From positions 1,240,001 through 1,304,000 of the forward strand of contig NW_024104315.1 in NCBI RefSeq assembly GCF_003945595.2: a stretch of 64,000 bases of DNA, read 5' to 3'. Of the stretch, positions 27,701 through 42,700 are shown in pieces (the first letter of the stretch is position 1; every line of letters begins with the position of its first letter). The notes under the pieces are model-generated. The model worked only from the letters and a program-made list of their open reading frames with translations. It did not search any database and was not told where the DNA came from. The translations under genes and the position numbers were made by a program. The DNA comes from Pipra filicauda. Lineage: Eukaryota > Chordata > Aves > Passeriformes > Pipridae.

Positions 27701-30700
27701 CCAACATCGAGTGTTCATTTTTTTTGTCCCTTTTACAGTTCTAGCATTTAATGCCAGTTTTCTCCTCAGGGGATTTCAGATTGTGCTAAAAATAGGACAA
27801 GATTATCTAACTTTGATTGAATATGAAACCTGAATATATAAATAATTTGCCTTCACTTTATTAGGGTGTTCGTTTGTCATCGTTTTTAGTCCTTTCCATG
27901 AGAGATAATGGAAGAAGAAAGAATCCACAGAGACATTTCCATGGCACAGAAAAATGAGAGGCGGTGAAACAATCACATTTCTGTGTTTTAAGATGCAATT
28001 AAACATGAAGCATGGTAAAGATATGTAAAGCAGTTAATTTAAAGCATAATTGAAGAAAATATATTCTTAATTAGCACTTGCTGATGTAACGGAAGTCATG
28101 GTTGACAGTACCAAGGTAAAATGTTTAACAGGGGCAAAAAAAGCCCTGCTGCTGTTCCCCTTTTTGCTCTGCAGTGCTGGACTGTGATAACAAAGATGAA
28201 CCCCCTCAGTAGTTTGTAGACTCTGCATCATTTTTTTACTATATCAAAAAGTACTGGTATATTTTGTTAATGATTTTTTAATAATCTCCCAGCAAAATTT
28301 TACCGAAACCCCACTGTGTGTGTAGAAGAGCCTGTTTAAAGCTCTTGTCTGATAGTCTGACTCTGTCTTGTGTATGGAGATGTCTGGAAATATTAACTGC
28401 AAAGCCATAAATGACTAAATAATATCAATAAGTTGCTGAGTTTGATCAACCTAGAATTTAATTGTTCATGCTATCTAAGAATATAATTGCCTTGCTGCGC
28501 AGACAGATAATCACCTTTTCACATCCTACAGCTTTTCCCAATGATGTAGGAATTACCTGTTGCTTGAGAGCGTTTTTATTTTTGAATGGGAGTCAAAAAA
28601 TGGACATTTTCAGGGATGTGTTGGGTGCTTCTCCAGGCCCTGGTTTTTTATCAGAAAAAAAAAGTCACTCATGCTTCAAGTCACTTGGAGTTTGGAGATA
28701 AAATAAGGTTCATCACTGCTGCAGGCATCAGTCTGAGTGTCACAGCCTGACTTTAGATAGACCTCCTGGAAAAGTGAAGGTTACACCTTTTGGGTGTGGG
28801 GGTTTTTTTCCCCCCTGGTGTGCTCCATAGCTGCTTTCTCTTGAACTGTGGAAAGTTCCTTTCAGCTCTGATTTATTGCTGAGCTATCCAGAGTGTTTTC
28901 AAAGATTTCCAGCCCAGCTTCCAGAGTGTAAATTGCAAAGGAAGGATACGTGTATGAGTATATCATGTGAGCCCCAGTTAGGGATTGTTCTGGAAGAGCT
29001 TCCATAGTCCTCTGGCTCCCAGCAGAGGAATGACAGACCTGAGTACTCTCTGGGAGAGGCCAGACAAAAGTCATGGGCCTGAAGCTCTGCCTTTCCTTTG
29101 TGCTATTCCTGCGGCTTACAGAATGAAAAGAAGGTTTTTATTGAATACCCCTACCCTACTCTGAATGAAATCATATCTAAAATTACGCGTTTTCATGTGT
29201 CATAATCCACAAATAATTTACAAATCCCAGCACAGCTGCTGCAAAGTGTCGACTTCTCCAGCCGCTGCTTCCAAGTTCTTCCTCACAGTCACTCGTGGCA
29301 GTTGATCTTCATTCACATCAACTCCCAGAACACCACGAAGGGTTTCTGAAACATCTGAAAAGATGCTTCTTCCTTTCCTTGTGGCCTACAGGGATGCTCC
29401 AGAGTGTAATGAAGCAACAGTGGTTTTCTTCAGGAAGACGTGCCTGGCCTAACTAGCTGGAAGAAAAGGGTCATCGTAACCTCCAAAAAAAAAGATGGCA
29501 GAGTCTTCTCTCTGGGATAAATTTTATGAACTTACACATTTGTTCGCTTCTCGCCTCTGGGGCCATGAGTATTGCAAGGAATATTTTAGGCTAAAACAGC
29601 TGAAACAAAGTACAAGGCTGGTGCTTTTCCAAGTGACTGGCCATGGAGCTGACGGCTTTAGAGAATCACTTACCTACAAGCATTTCACCCTGAGGGAACT
29701 TCACATGAATCTTTCATGACGATTGCACAGCAAGTTCTGAAGAATTCTTAATATTGCCACAAAATACGGATTCCTGTCACAGTCTCAAACCCTGAACTAC
29801 AAACTCCATTAAAATTAACTTCCAACCTCTCAGTTTACAGGTCATCATCTTTTTTTCATCTCAGTGAAGATGTGTTGCCTTCGTGTTGCTCGAGGAGGGA
29901 GAAGTGATACCTTCTTGCCTCCTCAGGAAGATCCGAGTTGGACACCAAGCCATGCAGGAGTTCCATGAGACAGTGAAGCTGTTCCCAAGTCATCAGCGTT
30001 CCTTCAGGAGCACAGATGTGGCAGTGGTGGAACCAGATGTTCTGAGCAGTTAACATTTGCCTAACAGTGACCAGACCTCAGGAGGAATAAAGCTGTTTTT
30101 TCAGAATCATTTAGGTACCATCAGGCAGAGCTCAACAAAAAGGGCAGTGCTGGCCTTGGCAAATCCTGCCTCTGTTTTGGGAGGGTATTTAGAGCTACTG
30201 ATGGGTGACCTTCTGTCTGCACATGTCTCAGCTGCTGCAACATGAACCCTCTTTACCTTGGCCACAAATCAGAGTATTCCCAGCTGGAATTGCTCCTGTT
30301 TAGCTGCCTTCTCAATTTTGAGCTGATTGGTCGAATTGTTCTTTTTCAAAGACTTTGAGATGTGGCAGGTTGAAAAGGGTATTTTTCTCTCTGCTGAATT
30401 CCTCTATCAGTGATTTGAAGAGAAAAAGAGCCTTTCTGAAGGAAATCACTATAAAGTCTCCATCAACACTCTTGTGAACGAACAAGCACCGTGAATTTCT
30501 CACATTGTGCCTTAGGAATCTGTTCTGTGCATTTCTGCTTTAACCTATTGTGTGGAAACTCGGGAAACCCTCCTATGGAGACTGTCTGACACAGAGTCCT
30601 AAAACATGATTTATGGTGTAGACAGTGTTTTTCTTATTAATGGAATTGAATCCAAGATCCTGAACTTGAAAATAAACTATATTTAACCTCCTTTCAAGTG

Positions 30701-33700
30701 GAGATAGGCAGCAGGTGTGAAATATTCCACCTGTATGGATCCATCAGTAATTCAAGTGCTGCTGAACATTGCATAAATATTTAGGTGTGCAAAGTGCAGG
30801 AAGCACAAGACATGGAGTCCTGAGCCTTCATTTCCATGGCACATGGGGGGCAAATACTCCAAATGACAATGTGATATAAAGCAGTGGCTCTTCCTTGAAC
30901 TCCAGTGTTGTAACGTGAACTTTCAAGATTAAGCCACAGTTAATACCAGTAAAAAAAATACATTTGTGGGACACAAAGCTCAGCTTATCCTGTCTTTTAG
31001 AGCTGACCTTGATAAAGAAGGGGCAAAAAGTATATCAGCCCCAAATTGGTGAAGGGTGTTAATCCTCAAAAAAAAGTAGTTATTGAGGGTTTCACAGCAA
31101 ATATTGGTTGAATTCCAGTATTTATTAGTAGTTAATATCTCAATGAATATATTTCAGTAAATTCTTCTGTAAGAAGTTAATCCTAAGTATGGATACATAA
31201 ACCATAAATAGTATTAAACCTTGTTGCCACAGAAGTATGGAACTGTGCATGGGCACGTTGAGGTGTTATTGCTGCGTTGCAGAGGAAATTTGCACGAATT
31301 GCAATGAATCTTTTTATTTACAATGAATCTTTTTAAATGAAATTCGTCCCAGCCCTCATCCAGACCTGGGCTGGCTGGTGCTGTGCTTGTGGCAGTGGCA
31401 CAGGATCAGCTCTCAGCTGTGCTCAGACTTCCCTTGTGGCCACAGGCAAGTCATTAATTTCCCTGGCCTGAGTTAATTGCTGGTGTAACTCCACTGTAGT
31501 GGGAAGTTCAATGGGAATTAATCTGACCTTCTGTGCTTCCAAAACTCATGTATTAAATAATATTTTCCTGCATCACCAGGGACTTTTTTTCCCTGCTAGT
31601 TGTTTTGATACAAGAGTGTTATGAGATTTTCCTAAATGACTAACTTAAGATAATCAAATTGTCTCTGGAAAATTCTTTGCCTGTAGCTGTGTATTTGCAG
31701 CCAAGTTCCATCCTACTCTTTTATCTCTTTTCTCCATATGCAATGTCCAGAATTTATCTTTTCCTGGAGAAATAGCATATATGGAGATTATAAATTTTCT
31801 AGTAAATTGAATAAATTCGAAGAAAATTCACAAATTACCTGTAAAACAGTGTTGTGCTGTTGTGTGAAATAGCCCTAAAGGAATAAAAGAATAAACTAAT
31901 GTTGTCTTCCATGCATTGATGTTTATTTGCCAAGTGAGCTTTCTCCCAGCACCACCCTATGAAAACCGTGACAGATGTTTTAAATATCTTTACAGTTTTA
32001 ACTATATTTTGGGTAATTCTGAAGGATGTATGTTAATACATCCAAGTTTTGTTCAAAAAATAGTGATTTTTATGGACTTTCTTTTACTGGTTTGCATCAC
32101 CCAAATGCTGTGCCAAGACTAATGCTTTCAAAAACAATCTCATATATCCATGGATTCATCCTGTTAAGTGCTGCCTCACATTAGAAAACAATTTAAATGG
32201 TATTTAGCACTAAGGCTGACATACCATTATTTTTTTTTAGGACTTAAAGGATTCTCTTCAGCATTAATTTGATGATTTAGCCACATCACTTATTTAATTT
32301 CAGACTCACCATTAATGTCCTTTTCTTACATTTCCCTCCATTTCAAAGTTGTGTTGTTTAATCATTAGTGATTTTAACATTGGTTTCACTGCTACACCTT
32401 TAGTGATTTGTATTCTTAATTTTCTTTGGTTTACTGCTGTAGTAAAAAAATATATAAAAGGAAGAGCAAGTTACTTGTTTCATTAGGGGACTTGAAGCAG
32501 GACTAGTAAGAACCTCTGTTGGTACAGACCAGTCTGTGCAGAAAACTGATGAGTTCCCTATAAATTAACCCTTAGATTCTGGTATGGAACAATAAGTTGT
32601 TTGGGTCTCTGCTGTGTTTTTCATCTGCAGCAAAGCCTCACTGGATCCAGACCATAAAGGATGTTGAAGTTGCTGTAGAGGACACCTTATACTGGGATTG
32701 CAGAGCAAGTGGGAAGCCCAAACCATCATACAGGTGGCTGAAGAATGGAGACCAACTGTCAATAGAGGTAACATTCTCTTTTGAAAATGTGACACTGTGT
32801 AAAATCAACGTTATTCATACAAATGTGAGAATTTTCAGAAGCCCGGGGAATTAGTCAAGAGAAGTGTTTGATACTGGTTTTCATATGTTTGTTGAGAGTA
32901 TCCAGGTGGAAACTTCAAAAGCTGCAATACCAGAAACACAAAGACAAATTATGTTGTACAGAAACATCCCAGCTAAAAGCAGATTCAAAAGCAACAATAG
33001 AGGCATAGAAAGAAATCTGTAAGGAATGACTGGAGAAGGGAGCTTAATAAAGTTGTACATAAAGAACCATAAATGAAGGATAGAGAATGTAAGTGGTTTT
33101 ACTATAATTGCTGTTGTCATTTCACTGAAGGTAAGAAAACATATTCAAACTTCTTGACAAAAAAAAAAAAGACAAAAATCCCAAAGATTCATTAGGTTCC
33201 CATTACTTGATGCAAAGAATTTATTTGCTTTAATACAATTGTTAAAGTAATGGAAAGTAATGCATTTGGTGACAGGGAAAAGAGGTTGAACTTAGAAGGG
33301 GAGATACTTGGTCTCCAGGTCTGAAATGCAGATTGATTTTAAATTATTGATTTTAAATCTCACTGCTTCATTGGAAAATGGCCCCGTTCAGGTTACCAGG
33401 AATATAAACTACAGGCACCAGCCCATTGCAGGGAGGCATTTTGCCCTTGACCAGTGCCTTGTGCTCAACACTGGCACTAAAGAGTTGAAGAAGGAAGAGT
33501 GACTGCTCAGGTGAATTCAGTGGATGCTGTGAAGAACATCTCTCACCATTCAGGGCGTTACATGGTCACTGAAAGGAGTGGTGGTGGTTTGGGGACAGGT
33601 TAAATGAGGGAGCACAGAATCTCACACAGAGGCACTGAGGTGAAGTGCTTTTTTACCTCAGTAAGTACAGAAACATCTTAGAATCATTCAGTCTCCCCTT

Positions 33701-36700
33701 CTGGGTGTTGGTGTCCAGCCTTTTGGCATCATGTCAGAGCAGAAACATGACTGCCTCTGGAAATACTGAAGGACTGACTCTCTGAAAGCCAGCAGAAGAG
33801 GAGTTCTCTCTGTGTAGTGACCAGGTGTCTTCTGCTCCTTGACCACAAGAATCCTTCATGCTGGGTCTTCTCCACAAAGATCTGCTGGGATTGTTCTGCT
33901 CAGCTCCCCTTCTCCATAAACATTGTTTTTAAAGAAGAGCAAGAACTGTGGCTTGGGTTGCTAGAGGGGGGATCAAGGCATGGAGATTAAGGCTTGTTCC
34001 TCTGTGGGTTGTTTTGTCCTTTGTCTGGCTGACTGAACACCTCTCACTCAGCTGGGAGGGGACACTGAGCTGTCCTGGCTGCCCAGAGGTAGCTGGAGTC
34101 CCCCTGTGCTGGGCCAACTGCGTGTACATACCCCTAGGAGAAGGCAGGGGGTGGTACCATTGAGTTGGGCCTGCTAAGCCATGTCCAGATCAAAAAAAAA
34201 AAAGCTACTAGAAAATATTTTTGGGTGTGTAGTTTGGGTCCTGGTCGGGGTTTTTTCCCCCAGAGGTTGTGCTCCTTTGGTTTTGTCATTGTCACTGGCT
34301 CCTTTTCTCCCCAGTTCCACCACTCCCTCCTCAAATTAGTCACTTCTTATTGTAATTGATGCAGTTTTCCAAGGATAAGCAAGGTGGGAAGATCCAGATA
34401 CTTCAGTGGCTTTGCTGGCTTTAAGACACTTAAGTCCCTGTCTTGTGTTTAATGACTGCTGGAATTTGTTCTGCACAGTATTAGGGGGAGCTCATTAGCA
34501 AATGGCATGTGTGAAATCTCTAAATAGTACAAAATGCCAGTGCCATCTGTATAGTTTGGATACTCTGGTCTGTCCTGAGGAGGCTGGAGGGATTTTGTCC
34601 CTATTTCCAGGGAAATACAAGGGTGTTTGAGATTGCAAAGCCTCTGTGAGACCGAGCAAGTAAGAATCGTCTTCATACTGTCTTGCCAAGCCTCCTTATT
34701 TGATGACTGTTACCAGATCATGATGCAGTTGTGTCACTTCTTTTAGAACTGTTCTCATGATTATGCTGTTGCACTTACCCCATGTATTGTATTTATGCTG
34801 TCCTATTTATATTCCTTACTTATTTTAAATGTTTCACAGGAAATATATCATCAATAAAGATATTTTTCTTAATATTCAGGGAAGGATCCAAATTGAAAAT
34901 GGTGCACTTACAATATCAAATCTAAATCTGACAGATTCTGGCAGATACCAGTGCATAGCTGAAAATAAACATGGTGTCATCTACTCTAGTGCAGACCTCA
35001 GGGTTGTAGGTAAGATTTTCCTTTTTCACTAAAACACAAACCTCATTTTCCCTCTCCACACCCCCTCCACCTGCCTCGTGTTCCACCTCCTCATGATCTC
35101 AAATTTAACTCACTCAGATGCTGTCACCGAAATAAACATTTCTGTCAAGCTGATGTCTTTATCTGCAGTGCTGAGGAGTTGACTCATCTGCTTCCAGAGG
35201 ATTTGCAGGCCGATCATTCATTTCTTTAAAACAGAACGTTCTAAACTATTCACTGAGGGAGGAGCAGAGCTGGGGGTTTGGACACAGGCCTGGAGATTAA
35301 AACCCCTGGCGTGGTGTGGAGGCTCCGCAGTCGGTCAGCAGCTCTCACCTCCTGCTCTGAGGCTCCCAGGCATTTAAAAGCCATTGTGTGCAGCCCTTCT
35401 TGATCCAGGGGATGAGAAATTGTCATTCAGTCAGTCAGCATGTGCTTGGGTCTAAAACAGTGACAAGTGTTTGTTTGAGGGGAACACAGAACTTGTGACT
35501 TCCACACTCACGTGCTTTTGTGATTTGTACCCTGAGCTGATTTCAAAACCAGGCCTGTCAGAGAGGAGTGTTCTGGGGACACAAGTTATTACCTTTCTGT
35601 TGTTAAGGTTACAGTCCATCAGCAGGTGCTCCCTCAGCCCTGGTCTCCTAACATACTGAATTTCCTTTTGTTAGCGTAGGTAGAAGCCACGTGCGTTTTT
35701 GGTAAATGAAACCTGTCCACCCACAGCCGTGCTGTCATTTCGTGTCACCTGACACTGCATTCCCAACGGGAAACCTCTCAGTTCCGTGGGGTTTAATGAG
35801 GCTCCTGAGCTGAGACAGGTCTGCTCCCCCTGAGCAGGGTGTGCAGCCAGGCAGGGGCTGGAGGCTCGCTGGGGTCACGGTTGGGGTCGGTGTGACCTGC
35901 TCTACACACCTCGTTAGGAGAGGCACCTGCACAGCCTGTGTGCCTGGATGAGGAGGGGAGATGCCTGATTGTCCAACAGGAGATCCGTTTGAACTAATTA
36001 ATGATTTTAATTGTGTTTGGAATCTGAGAGGTATCATTAATAGAATTAAAAGTGCTTTATTTCACTGTTACTCTCCCTTCTGTTTTAGCTTCTGCTCCAG
36101 ACTTTTCCAAGAATCCGATGAAGAAACTGATCCAGGTTCAAATAGGCAGCACAGTTGACTTTGAATGCAAACCCAAAGCTTCCCCTAAGGCCAAATGTTC
36201 CTGGAAGAAGGGAGGTGAGCAGCTACACGAAAATGAAAGGTATCAAGTTACATTGGTTTATTTGTTTTAATCTTACAAGAAGCTTTTTTATGTCTTTTTA
36301 TGCTGTGGTGTCATCTGTAGATCCAAAGTCTGTCTGGCTGGGGAGGGGGTTCTTCAGTTGTTTATTAATTGTCATTGTATCAGAGCACTGAGAGTGCAAG
36401 TGTAGTGCTTTCTCTAAGGTCAAGGGGTGGATGCTATTTTCAGTTTAACGTAGAGTTTGGCCAGATTTAGAGAGAACCAGGTACTGATAGAAAACTGGAA
36501 AGGCAAAGCCTATAGAACAGTACTAAAAGCCTTCAGTAAAATGCTCTGAAAATGTTGGCAAGGAGGCAAATGAGGTATGTCACAGCCCTGGTGATAATAT
36601 GGCTGAGAAAAGAAAGAAAAGTTAATGATTGTGAGGTCGAGAATAGCAGATGAAAACAGGAAAAGAAAATGAAAATGCACTTAGAGGTTCTTTTCAAGCA

Positions 36701-39700
36701 ACTGTGATCTTACCAGTGATAATATCTGTCACCATTGTTTACGTGATAGTGAATGTGTTTTGGAGTTAGTAATTCCCAGTGGAGAGTTTGTGATTCACCC
36801 ATATCCCCAGCTATTGATTTCCAACAACATGTAAACGTTTCTTCCCAGCAATAACCATTAAAACATTATTGAATTAGTCATGAACTGAAATTGCACAAAG
36901 TCTGCTGATTAAATTGTATAATAAGACAACACAGAACTGTTCCTCCCTGCTCTGGAGCAGCCATTTACTTTGCATCTCTCCCACACTGGGGATTACTGAC
37001 TTTTCAGGCTTTGTGTTTTACATTTCAGCATTTACACAGACTCAGAGTTTCAGTAGTGAACTGGGACAGCAAAAAAGCTCCTTGGATGGAAAGTGTGATT
37101 GAGATGGTTCCACATCTGATTTAGTGCAAATTAGGCAAGTTGGTACTTAGGACGTTTCAGCTGTACCTGAGCGCATGAACAGGCTGTGAACACTCGGAGG
37201 AACACAGTAAATGTTTGGGAGCTCAGGCTGCCCCAGGTCAGCCTTTCTGCAGGTGGTTGCTGGGGCATCTGAGTTAAATACACGCTGTAGTCACAGCTAC
37301 AGCCATGGAAAGTCAGTGTTTACCTGGGAGCAGTGGGGACAGGATGACTGTGAGCGTTCCTCTTGGAACACTCTGGTGTCACCCTGTACTTAGCAGGATA
37401 ATTCATGGACAGGAAGTGTCCAGAAGGCCAAGCATGAGACTGAGGAAACAGAACACTTTGTTTTTGAAGGAGGATTAACATGGCAGTGTGTTGTGGTTTA
37501 AGGAATGTATCCCTGCTCCTCTAGGAATTTGTGTTGGGTTGTGCAAAGCTTAGCCTGTCATCAGGAAGCTAGTTCTAAATTAGGCAAAATTCTCCTAGTC
37601 TTTTTCCTGTAAAACACCACGTTGTGGTTTGGTTTTGCAATTTCTGAACACAGAAGTTGCTACCAGATAGATCAAAACTTACAGAGGCTGCAGGGGAGAC
37701 CTTTCTTTGCTCCATCATAAGGCTGGAGCTCTCTCCTTGTTACCCAGAAGCTTTGGGCACTGTCATCTTGACCTGTGCAGCCCTGGCTCTCTGTTCACAG
37801 GGATCACAGTAGTTTTCTTGTGCTCTGGTGTTAAGTGTTGTCAAATGTGGCAGTTTGGCAGAGGATGGGGCATCTGTTGTTGCAGAGCTTGACACAGTAC
37901 CACAGCCTCACTCGCTGGCTGCAGGCCTGCAGGAGAGCAAAACCTCATTCCAAATAGCACTGGTGGGTTTTCTTTTCTGTGTGAAACCTCCCATCATCCT
38001 TTAATTAAATAATATCATATTAATAAAGAAGTCAATAACACAGAACCACAATGATCTGTAAAATTTATGTGATACCTGTCACATTTTGATGATTCTCAGT
38101 GGGGTTTATTTTGATGATTGCTTTTGTAAAGCGTGTGCAAAAAATGCGTAGCACCTGATTTTCTCCATTTAGGAAAATTCTTCTGTACCACCTCTATAAT
38201 AAGGCAGGCAGGTGGAATGGTATCCCTCCCAATCCTGTCCCTGTTGTTGGAGCTGCCCATCATCAGCCTGTTTAGGTTCAAGTCATGACAAGTCAAAGCT
38301 TCCAGACACTGCTGGACCTTGTAGGACTCCACATATCTCCAGGAGAAGAGTTTCAGCCACATTGTGTCTTTCTTTGAGCTTTCTCTCTGGCTGGGCATCA
38401 CATCTGGTCTTAATGCTTGCTTTGGATTGCCCTTCCAAAGCACTGCTCACCAGTTTCATTGGAGTGATGGTACCAGGCTAGAGGCAGTAATGCTCAGTTT
38501 CTAAAAATGAACATACACGACGCTGCCCGCTTAGATTTATGAACATAAATTACAGCTTTTAGTTCTGAAAAGTGCAGGTAATTCCAACATATGACCCAGA
38601 GTGTCTCCCACTGTATTTTTGACAACATACTGTAAATGGCTTCCGGAGGAAGCACAATAACAAGCCAGTAATCCTAAATTAATCTAAATGAAGTCCGCTT
38701 GCCTTCAGAGAAAAGCAGAAGTGGAATTCTTTGCAGAAAGCACTGGAGTTCATTGCTGTCTGCTGTGAATAATTGCAATTCATGGATTTCTTGCAGTTCT
38801 ACAATTCCTGCAATTCAGGAAAGGGTTTCCAATTAGCAGTACATTTTTCAGCCATTAACTACATTTCCAGTGGAGAAGTCTGTTGGGGAGGGTTTCTTTT
38901 TATTTACTTACAGAAAACAGGAGGAATGAGTTCCTAGAAGGGGAATGCTGGTCGTGGAGATCCAGCGGGCACTACCCCTGGGAGAGGTGGAGGGGCAGAA
39001 GGAGCTTAATTGCATTTGGAGCTCAGCCCTACAGAAGGGTTCAAGCTCACAGAGCTCTCCTTTGGAGACACAGCCAGAAATCAATTGTGAGACAGAGACT
39101 GACTCCCATCCCTTATCAAATGTTGTCAGCTATAATGTCAACTATTACCATTTGCTTGTGAAGAGCAAGTGGAGACTTCAAAGAATTTCAAGTTATTTCA
39201 TCTCCATAAGTCAGCTCCTGCAAGGGCACAGCTCTGGGACTATATCCCACGTGGATAAGTACATGTATTGTTTCCCAAATTCATTTGCCCTCAAATAGTT
39301 AAATCCATAGTCCTGTTGGTTTTGGTAAGTTTGCTGGTGGTGTGTGAAGTTACTCAGTGCTGTCAGAGAATGGGGGCAGTGAAATGTTTTCACCGATGCA
39401 GCAGCAGGGATAGAGTTGATATGTTTTAATAAAACTCCTATTTAAATGATTAAAACAAAACACAAATACTCCATTAATTCAGTGTATTCTGTCGTCAGAG
39501 AACTTAGGTTTTGCTGGAGGTTTTGACCACATTACTTTAGTAAAGCCTGAGAGAGTTTCATTTTGATGGCACTGTTGCTCGTATTCTTAATTTATTTTTA
39601 AATGGTGCTGCGTTTTCAGTGTGTAAAAGATTTGGATAATGACTCAGTAAATTTTAATTAAATGAGCTGAATATGATATGTCTTGTGGAGGGAAGAAAAT

Positions 39701-42700
39701 ATAATTCAAAATGGATTCATGAGCTCTGGGCTGAGAAGTCGCTCAGCGTTGAAGAATGCAATCTTGTTTCTTGTTAATTTTGCAAAGTATGTCATTTTTT
39801 TTTTTTTTTAATATCTTGAATAAAGAGAGCTAAACAGTAAAGAGCAGTGGAATGCAGAGAGAAGTGAAAGCATAGGGTAACATGCAGAAGGATGTCAAAT
39901 TAAGGGAGGAGAGAAATAATTCCTGATAAAAAGTTGCATGATTCTCAGAAGTATCAGTTACTCGGTTTATCTTCCCTACAATTTTGAATAAAGTATTTTT
40001 ATTTCATTTTGTGTTGCAGTTGGAAATGCTGTGATGTGGAAAGTAAAGCATTTACTTACTGGTACTTAAATAAAATTTTTTTCTGCTGACTCTCCTGTTA
40101 ATTAATCTGGTTTAATTTAGTTGGAATTTGATTGATATATAAAAAGACAGTTCTGACCCACTTTTCCACTGTTCTTTTGTACTGAAGTGTTATGAACTGG
40201 AAAGGAGTATGTTCATGTTTATTATCATATCAATGAGGATCTAAAATAGTTGGCTTTTTTCCTGAATAATCTGACAAATGAAAAAGGCAGCAATTCCTTA
40301 GTTTGATTATGTCTGTTATTTTAGTAATAAAGCATTGTCTTGGGAAGATGAACTAATTTGCATTCATTAACAGTTTCATTAATGACAGCGAGTTTCAGTG
40401 GCAATCATTTTACCAACATGAGGCTCTCAGGTCAGGAACCCCAAGTCCTGAAGTGGTTGATCCTTGTCCCCATTCTGTTGACCTTGGTCACAGATGGTGG
40501 GTGTGAGTTCAGGTTTGTTTAGTTGGTGGGTTTTTATGCCATCCTTTGACTATTGGAAAACAGAAAGACCCTTTGCCAAGATCAATTTCCCACAGTTTTG
40601 CTCAAGAGCAAGCGAGAGGGGATGGTTTTGTCAGTGATGCTTTGATCCGATGGCCAAACAGGTCCTGAATCCATCTCCTGTTGTGCACGTGGAATGTGCC
40701 AAAGTGTTCACTCCACCCCTTCTCTCTGTCCTGCAGGGGTAAAGGTTTGTGCCATTTGCCAGGGCATCAAAAGGGTGCAGAAATCGAATTCCCTTTGAAA
40801 ACTGCTGGCCTTGAGCAAAATATGTTGGAAAAACACTTGTAGATCCTGGGAATGCCAAAGGATGTGTTCTGGTTTCGTGTCAGGGATCCAGGTCTCTTCC
40901 TGGCCACAGGCCAGCCCTTGTAGAGTTGTTTTAGTGTGTGATTATCTAAAAATTTTCAGTAAACTGAAAGCTTCGTTTTGTCTAATGTTTCAGCATGGGG
41001 GGTAGAGCTGGTTTTGGATTTAGGGTTTCCAGAGGCTCTACACTGCACTTACTGTTTTGTAATTGAAAAAGTAAAAAGTTTCTCTTTTCTAAATTACCGG
41101 CTAAAAATTTTATTTTGACTATCATATCTTTCTTAAATTGATTTTTTGGTGTTTTGTTTGCCTTTTTTTTTTTTTAACTCTGGGAAAAAAACTTGATTCT
41201 TAATTATATCTGGGTTTTAATAAGCCTACTGCCTAATTATTTTAGGCAAGCTAGACTTGCAAATAGCTCAGAGCACTCTAAAAGTGATTTGTTTTAATTA
41301 AACAATAGACATTCTCAGGTTTATTCCCTGATCCTGCTTTTTCCTTTGTTTGATCTTAGACTTTGTCAACACTTGGGTTTTATTTAGTTGTATTTTTTCT
41401 ACTGGGAAGTGCTTCAAAGTAGATGAAGCAACACAAGCCTTAGCTAGAAAATGCAACTCACTGGCTTGCTTGCAACCATAATTGATATATTTTAACACCT
41501 TTTTTTTTTTTAATGTCATTCTAATTACCTATAAAATGTATTACTCATGTCTTCAACATATTTAAAACACCTATAAACCATATGGTCCAATTTAATTAAT
41601 TTAAAATGTTCCATCTAACATAAAGTGCAGCCAAATATGACTTGGGAATTTTGCAAAACAAGTTAATAAGCCTCAGGGAGGTCAGTGGATGGAGCCCATC
41701 CTCCTTAGGAATGTGCTCCAAATGCCACCACACTGGCTGAGGTACCTCAGGATGCTCTGGAGGATTCAAAGTTCTTTACTTCCAGAGGGAAGAAGATTAA
41801 ACCATCTATTTATAAGTCCATTTCTCACCCCAGTAAGATGCTTTTGTCTGTCCTTCTAACAGCGTGACTTGTCTCCTGTCATTTGCTTCTGCTGATTTCA
41901 TTATTGTCCCACCTTTGCCCAAAGGAAGTATCTCAGCTGCAGCCCTGGGTGTTGCAGCTCCGTTTTTTAAGGAAATCTAAAATGCAATTCGAAATAATTA
42001 AGGAAAAAAAACCAAAACAAAACAAAAAAAACCAAACAAACAAAAAAAACCAAACAAAACAAACAAACAAACAAAAACAATTAAAAGTTGCACTTATTTC
42101 TATATTATGATTTCTGAAATTATGTTAGAGCAGTGCAGCTGTGGAAGGATCCAGGTTTCTGCTTTCAGACGTTTAAAATACAGTCTCCACATGGCTTTGA
42201 GGATTAGGTGAACGTGCTGTTAAAGGAGAGGGGCAGTGTAACCACAGAGCCCTGGTGGGGTGACACCTCCGTGATCTGGGACTGGGAATGTGGTTTTGGG
42301 GTCAGACAAGATAAGGGTGAAGGATAAGATCACTGAACCCATCAGACTCCAGTCGTGTTCTGTTGCCCTTATTTACCCACTGAATTATTCTCTGAAATAC
42401 AGATTCAGCTGAATTGCTCTTTTTAAAAATAACATTGTAGCTGTGTATTATTTATACTATAAATCACTATAAATAATGAATGATGGTGCAGCTCACTGAA
42501 GCTACACCTTTTAGGGGCCAACGTTTATTTTGCCAGCATAATTAAATCCGAGGAGTGTCTTAGCTGTGCCTGCCCTCAGTGCTGAAAGCCTGGACAGGTT
42601 TGCCTGGAGCCAAAGCTGTGGTTTCCAGCTTGGATTACCCTTCCTCAGCCACTGTCCCACGTGTGGAGCTGCACAGGGAGAATTGCTCCCACTGAGCTGT

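Larger units (their letters stand above)
24815..32630 (+). other. CNTN3 intron, 7.8 kb (Ig3/Ig4)
   Basis: It holds a probable short CR1 piece at 25775-25850 and the candidate decayed retrocopy on the minus strand near 29137-30503. A 15-base direct repeat starts at 31302 and 31321. Otherwise it is unremarkable AT-rich intron. Confidence 0.88.

Noticed and set aside
29495..29719. Plus-strand frame beginning with a methionine and a plausible peptide
   Set aside because: No family recognised and no further exons. It overlaps the minus-strand pseudogene candidate and has no promoter or splice support.
31302..31335. Two 15-base copies of a caatgaatctttt motif 19 bases apart
   Set aside because: Too short and AT-rich to claim as a functional or transposon-derived repeat.
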